Assembly: GCA_005784505.1 (NCBI GenBank)
Contig: VCAZ01000008.1
Location: forward strand, 5,443,763-5,507,762
DNA: 64,000 bases
Direction of reading: 5' to 3'
Source of the DNA: Bagarius yarrelli
Taxonomy: Eukaryota; Chordata; Actinopteri; Siluriformes; Sisoridae
Below the pieces are notes generated by a model. That model was not told the origin of the DNA and made no database searches. It was given only the letters and a program-made list of their open reading frames with translations. How positions within the stretch are numbered: position 1 is the first letter of the stretch; every line of letters starts with the position of its first letter. This document shows, piece by piece, positions 59,151 through 64,000 of the stretch. The translations under genes were made by a program, and so were the position numbers.

Positions 59151-59656
59151 TGGTTTTAAAACTCCACTGCTCTGCTCCCTCCATTGGCTCCCAGTAGCTG
59201 AACGCATCAGATTCAAAACACTGACGCTTGCCTACAAAGCCAGAAATGGAGCTGCACCCTCCTACCTACAAACACTTATCACTCCTCGCATCCCACCATC
59301 CCCTAGGACACGAGGTAGGTCTGCCTCAAGACTTTTCTCTGTTCTGGCACCAAGATGGTGGAATGAACTTCCCATCAATGTCAGAACAGCAGAGTCACTG
59401 ACTGTCTTCAGGAGGCGTTTGAAAACTCATCTCTTTCTTAAATACCTTGCCCTTGACATTTAATAAAAAAAATAATAATAAATAAAAAAAAATAAAAAAA
59501 AAACCTTACTCTATTCAACAGGTTTTTGTTGTTGTTGCACCTTTTTGTGAACTATTATATCAGTATTGAGCTGTTTTTGATGTGACTCAAAGCACTTCTT
59601 GTACGTCGCTCTGGACAAGAGCGTCTGCTAAATGCTGTAAATGTAAATGTAAAAAT
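59151..59656 (+). pseudogene. L2-type LINE 3' end: RT C-terminus and 3' UTR
   Basis: A 5'-truncated non-LTR retrotransposon. The open frame from about 59151 to the stop at 59461 reads LCSLHWLPVAERIRFKTLTL, AYKARNGAAPSYLQ, RSASRLFSVLAPRWWNELPI and FRRRLKTHLFLKYL, the conserved segment downstream of the RT palm in L2/CR1-clade LINEs. The ATG at 59143 lies upstream in flanking sequence, so it is not a genuine start. The 3' UTR ends GTACGTCGCTCTGGACAAGA, GCGTCTGCTAAATGCTGTAA ATGTAAATG, the same terminal sequence as the SINE-A tail. The frame is intact only because the copy is fairly young; it has no RT core or endonuclease. Confidence 0.9.
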
Positions 59657-59955
59657 TTTAAGCCAATAAAAATCTGAAAAGTGTGGTGTGCATTTGTATT
59701 CAGCAGCCCTCCTGCGTCAATACTTTGTAGAGCCACTTTTCACTGCAGTTACAGCTGCAGATCTTTTGGGGTATGTATCTACTAGCTTTGCACATCTTAA
59801 GACTGAATTTTTGCCCATTCGTCTTTGATAAATAGCTCAAGCTTAGCCAGATTGGATGGCGGGCGTCTGTAAACAGCAATTTTCAAGTTTTGCCACAGAT
59901 TCTCAATGTGATTTAGGTCTGGACTTTGACTGGGGCATTCTAAGGTTAAGGTGTA
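59657..59955 (-). mobile_element. Tc1-like element (second family), right part
   Basis: AAAATCTGAAAAGTGTGGTG, GTATTCAGCAGCCCTCCTGC, CACTGCAGTTACAGCTGCAG, TTTTTGCCCATTCGTCTTTG, GATTGGATGGCGGGCGTCTG and GATTTAGGTCTGGACTTTGA. This is antisense to transposase-derived sequence typical of fish Tc1-like elements. It continues the piece at 58985-59150. Confidence 0.68.
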
Positions 59956-59984
59956 TCTCCTTCCTTTTGTGTGTGTGTGTGTCC

Positions 59985-60320
59985 GTTGAGGTAGATCAGT
60001 TCAGGTCTGTGGGGCCTAATGGCTTGAGGGACGAACCTGTTACACATTTGGGTTCTATCCTCTGCGTCTTGCAGCCTAAAACGGTGCAGTTACCAAACCA
60101 GGCAGTAATGCAGCTGCTCAGAATGCTCTCAATGGTCCTTCTGTAGAACATGGTCAATATGGGGGTGGAAAATGGGCTTTCCTCAGCCTTTGCAGGAAGT
60201 AGAGGCGCTGCTGGTTTTTATTACTGATGGAGCAGGTGTTGAGTGACCAAGTGAGGCTCTCCGCTAGGTGAACACCAAGGAATTTGATGCTCTTGACGAT
60301 CTCTACATTTATAAATACCA
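59985..60320 (-). pseudogene. Second non-LTR retrotransposon fragment (minus)
   Basis: The minus-strand translation, across small frame breaks, reads KSIKFLGVHLAESLTWSLN, TCSISNKNQQRLYFLRRLRK and AHFP, the FLGV and YFLRRLRK region after the RT domain of a fish LINE. It differs from the L2-type element next to it. The open frame on the plus strand over the same bases (59856-60146) is a shadow. Confidence 0.72.
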
Positions 60321-62009
60321 CATTTCCTAAGTGAACGTGTCTGCAAAAGCTTCACATAATAAATAAATTAAGATTATATCCACTTTAATAAATTAGCCTT
60401 ATTTGCTGATTGAGCAACATCCAAGTCTGAATCCATCTCAAGACATTAATTGAGACAGACACAACATTTGTATATCAACTAACTGATAAACTATATATCT
60501 ATATCTATATCTGACTAGAACATGCGTTTTGCAAGCACGGCGTGTGACGATTGTGCATTATCCAGACATTATTTATCATTTCCAGTAGTGATGAGAAAAC
60601 AGCTGAGTCAGACATAATGAAGAAATCTCATCTTTCAAGCCTAGATGCTGTATGCAGCATATACAGATGGGTTTGAGGTAAAGCTTAATTTAAAGGGTAA
60701 TAAATCACACATGGATTTGTTGATGAATGCAGAAGTGTAGGCATTTTTGTCTGTTTTTTGTTCAGTGTCAACCCATTCGTTATTTAATAAAGATCAAAGA
60801 AAAACTTAGCCGTGAAGTTAAGCGTGAATGCAACACTTACAATGTGTTGTTAATGTTCATATATGAGTTTTGGATACAAGTTAATTTTTCTTTCTTATGT
60901 CAACAATTTTGTAGCTTGTCTTAGACCTTCATTATGAAGCTGAGCTGCTACTGCCGAGCCCACATATGGAATTATAAAATAGCTTTTAGTAAAATTGTGT
61001 TTATTTAAAGGAATAATACAAAATCTTTTATATTTTACCCTTTAGAGAAAATGCCTCCTTTTTGCAACTTTTCATCATCTGATCAGTCATTCTTCTCAAA
61101 AGCTAGCTTTTTAAATCACTCAGTGATCCAGGAATTTTATTGTTTGTTGTAATTAACAAAAAATTTCTAAAATTTGCCATGAATCAAATGTATGAGAATA
61201 CTGCCTTTAATAAGAAACAAAAGCTAATCAATTGGACTAACTCATTATATTGGAATTACACAGTTAAGGATTTACCCCACAGATTTGTCTCAAGCTCTGT
61301 TCTTCTGTTCATCTGACCATATTCTTGGTAGCTCCAGACAACCTTTAAGGATCTCAGGTCTCTTGGGCAAAAACAGCAGTTAAAAAAAAATTCCTTTTTT
61401 TTTTTTTTACCATTCTGAATTACTTCTTAGGAAGTTATCCATGACCAGAAATAAACAGCTCCGGTGCAGAAGCTAAAGATGCCAAACCCTAACCCTGCTT
61501 AGAAAAAAAGACCCCGACGTTCCCTTCACAGGATTTTATTCCTGCTGTTCTCCACAGCAAAACGCCAGGGCCTTATAACTATACTGCCTAAAGTTTGCCT
61601 TTCTGATTCATCCCTCAATAAATATAAACCATTCTTTGACGTAGAGAAATAATTGCAATCCCAGAAAATTCCTGCTGGAGATTCAAGGACAGCTAATCGA
61701 TACGATTATATGCTATTAAATTGTTTGTTACTTCAGTCTGTCTCCAAAAAGACATATAGGTTAAAAACTAATACCATTTTCCAAGCTTATCTTGTGCTGC
61801 TTTTGAACGGCTTTTCTAGATTATTGGACTGTTGTCTCTTCACACAAAAAGCACCTCTTAACACATTTATTTTCTCTTTGGACGTGAATCTTCTGTGACT
61901 ATGTCTTACAAATACTTTAAGCTTTGTCCTGTTGTGCACAACCTAAAGGCCTGCATGTAATTCCAGCTGGAAAATGTTTGGTTTTTCTATAACAAATGTC
62001 ACATCTGTA

Positions 62010-62200
62010 CAACAATCTATCCATCCAATTATCGATTTTCCGCACCGCTTATCCTACAAGGAATCAAGTGAACCAGGATCTTCCAGACTCTGGCACAAAG
62101 TGGGGAGACATCCTAGACAAAGTTCAAACCAAATACAGTCTCACACCCACAAGCTAATAAAAATTTAGAGATGCCAATCAGACTACCGTGCATATTTAGT
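62010..62200 (-). mobile_element. SINE-L 3' fragment (minus)
   Basis: CTATCCATCCAATTATCGAT, TTTCCGCACCGCTTATCCTA, GGGAGACATCCTAGACAAAG, then ATGCCAATCAGACTACCGTG. It is the reversed 3' half of the long SINE at 12632-13015. Confidence 0.65.
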
Positions 62201-62271
62201 ACACTAACAGTGATTGTATAAGTGTACTTTATAGTCTACTTTTATGAACTAAATAGTGGGCTAGAAGTTGA

Positions 62272-62640
62272 GGCAAGGCAACTTTATTTATATAGCACGT
62301 TTCATACACAATGCTAATTCAAATCGCTTTATATAACAGAAACCGAGAAATTGTAATAAAAACAAAGATTTAAAATAAGTTAAGAATATAAAACGATCAT
62401 GGTCGGTTCGGATGTAGCGCAGTGCTCATTCAGTGAATGCAGAACTAAATAGATGTGTCTGGATTTAAAGACTTTTCTGGTAACTGATTTCAACTGCGGG
62501 CTGCAAAATAGCTAAAAGCAGATGCTCCTTGTTTAGAGTGACCCCCTGGTATGTCTAAGTGAGGGATCTGATTAGTTTGTATTCAGTAAGCATATCTGAA
62601 ATGGATTTAGGTCCTAGAACTAGTATCCTTAGGCTTGCCT
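62272..62640 (-). mobile_element. Retroelement 3' end, probable LINE (minus)
   Basis: GAGGCAAGGCAACTTTATTT followed by ATATAGCACGTTTCATACAC is the reverse of a GTGCTATATAAATAAAGTTG terminus followed by a short repeat tail, a common end of fish non-LTR elements. The rest (to about TAGGTCCTAGAACTAG) is non-coding. The family is not assigned. Confidence 0.5.
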
Positions 62641-63317
62641 ACAGAATAGTTCTCAGTCTAGCAAATACTTACTTATCTCCCCTATGGCTGTTTGTTTGCT
62701 GTCCAAAAGTAAGTTTTGTCCCCTAGGAATTCATCCCTAAGAAAATTATAACCTAAAAAAAATACAATCTAAATAAGGCTACAGATATAAGTAAACTTCT
62801 TAACAAAGAACAGACCAATAGCAGTCACAAACTAAAAGCTAAATTCATTTTTCTTTTACATGTAACCTTAAACAAGCTATGTCTGGTATTTTTGGTAGAG
62901 AAAGACCACCACCAATATTTTTTAAAAAGTATTTAAGGACTTGTTGTAATGTCCTAGGCAGACTTGTGTAAATTTGTTCTGAAATGAGATTTAAAGAATA
63001 CTGCTTAATGCTAAATTTTCTAAAACAGCATTTTTATACACAATTCTTTAACATGCCTTGTCAGTTTTGTCTCAATAACAAATGATGCTTACACAAATTA
63101 CTTAAAAAAATTGCAAACCAAATGCAAATGCAGCTTGCATAAGTATTCATAAGTATCTTAGATTAGGGTTAGCCGGTTTTTTAAGGTCTCAGTCCCTGGC
63201 TCACTCCTCCAACCACTAGAGGGAGCCTTGTCCTGTACACTGACTTTATCCTCCTCTTCTCAGGTCCTTACAGGCCTTAAAGGATAAGCATAAGCAGACA
63301 CAAATATTTGTGTTTTT

Positions 63318-63475
63318 AAGGGTAAGTGGTGGCTTAGTGGTTAAGGTATTGGACTGTTACCAGAAAGGCAGGGGTTCAAAACCCAGCACCACCAAGCTAC
63401 CACTGTGAGCCCCTGAGCATGGCCCTTAACCCCCAATTGCTAGATGAGATAAATGTAAGGCGCTCTGGATAATTT
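63318..63475 (+). mobile_element. SINE-A copy (plus)
   Basis: GGTAAGTGGTGGCTTAGTGG (A-box TGGCTTAGTGG), TTAAGGTATTGGACTG, GGGGTTCAAAACCC (B-box region with paired arms), CAGCACCACCAAGCTACCAC, CCCCCAATTGCTAGATG and TAAGGCGCTCTGGATAAT. The last part of the tail is missing. Confidence 0.88.
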
Positions 63476-63534
63476 TTGACATATTGTCTGTTTTTATGAA
63501 TTATGCTCTTGTTAACAATTCGAATTTGTTTAAT

Positions 63535-63735
63535 AGGGAGGGTAGTGGTAGCGCAGTAGAAAAGGTGTTGGCCTGCTAATTGGAAGCTGGGGGTTTGATT
63601 CCCAGCACCACCAAGTTGCAACTGCTGGGCGCCTGAGCAATCCCCTTAACCCCCAATCGCTCAGTTGTACATAGGAGATAAATATAAGTCGCTTTGAATC
63701 AGGGCTACTGCCAAAATGCTGCAATTGTAGGCATC
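63535..63735 (+). mobile_element. SINE-A, near full length (plus)
   Basis: GGTAGTGGTAGCGCAGTAGA, AAGGTGTTGGCCTGCTAATT, GGGGGTTTGATTCCCAGCAC, CCCCCAATCGCTCAGTTGTA, TAAGTCGCTTTGAATCAGGG and CTACTGCCAAAATGCTGCAA. The minus-strand ORFs over this copy and its neighbour are SINE artefacts. Confidence 0.9.
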
Positions 63736-64000
63736 ATAAAGACTTCTGCAGATTCTACTTCACATGTGAGTCCTGATTCTCCACAGCTTTGTACACTGTA
63801 TGATTAAGGTTGCCACCCAATTTTTTTGCTCTATACCTCCAAAATCTTCAGTGTTTGTTTATCAGGATGTTGTTTGTTGACTGATATTTAAACGTTTCAG
63901 CATATCCTTAGCCAGGTTCAGCGTTTGACTTTTACTTACCCATTGTAGAGAGCATGACTATTTATTCTGCATGGCTGTTGTTCTGCTGAAAGTGTCCCCC

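Larger units (their letters stand above)
28049..64000 (-). other. ptpru: Inferred ptpru intron 2 and/or upstream sequence
   Basis: Everything upstream of exon 3 in the gene's direction. I looked on the minus strand for a 123-bp-type exon coding the start of the MAM domain (a C..F and D-D-F-x-W pattern) and did not find it, so exons 1 and 2 probably lie beyond 64000. Named repeats are entered separately. Nothing identifiable was seen in 31320-32940, 34000-34700, 35000-35900, 36050-37100, 37650-38560, 39400-40860, 41260-41680, 43120-44490, 50030-52780, 53150-57880, 58090-58980, 60330-62000 and 62650-63310, apart from scattered homopolymers and short simple repeats. Confidence 0.5.

Noticed and set aside
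63327..63720. True tRNA genes, from A-box- and B-box-like sequences
   Set aside because: The boxes sit in SINE heads with no complete cloverleaf and are followed by SINE bodies, so they are tRNA-derived retroposons.
1..64000. CRISPR arrays, phage, operons or other prokaryotic systems
   Set aside because: The presence of spliced vertebrate exons, SINEs, LINEs and Tc1-like elements shows a fish nuclear genome. The tandem arrays have no spacer logic or cas genes.

Overview
The window is vertebrate genomic DNA, almost certainly from a teleost fish. It is AT-rich, intron-dominated and full of dispersed elements: tRNA-like SINEs, Tc1/mariner-type remnants, L2/CR1-type LINE 3' ends, MITEs and microsatellites. 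Bacterial-style gene layout is absent. Several element types are of kinds common in teleosts; a catfish-like (siluriform) source is possible, but that is a guess from memory.

Only one gene can be supported. It lies on the minus strand and is an R2B-type (MAM-domain) receptor protein tyrosine phosphatase, best matched to PTPRU. Three consecutive exons are visible: 272 bp (27777-28048, MAM domain core), 82 bp (13943-14024, end of MAM) and 116 bp (539-654, start of the Ig-like domain). Their sizes, phases and splice sites fit one another. They join into one open frame running from mid-MAM into the Ig domain, numbered exons 3, 4 and 5 by the usual family layout. The introns between them are about 13.8 kb (intron 3) and 13.3 kb (intron 4). 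The remaining right-hand 36 kb holds no exon I could recognise and is inferred to be intron 2 and/or further upstream sequence.

Layout: 1-654, exon 5 with a purine-rich tract against its donor. 655-13942, intron 4, holding a roughly 3.1 kb TATGG pentanucleotide satellite, a decayed LINE, a Tc1-like remnant and a long SINE. 14025-27776, intron 3, with SINEs, a perfect 20-bp hairpin, a TA-flanked 340-bp MITE, two copies of a long-TIR element (one nested in a Tc1-like remnant), a SINE inserted in a SINE, and TA microsatellites. 28049-64000, a 21-bp minisatellite of about 35 units, a 31-bp minisatellite split by an insertion, a Tc1-like element split by an L2-type LINE, and many SINEs, densest at about 44.5-50 kb.

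No novel gene system was found. The points of interest are repeat biology (satellite structure, nested insertions, a LINE tail shared with SINEs) and simple-sequence tracts abutting splice donors. Most long reading frames here are by-products of tandem repeats whose period leaves frames open.
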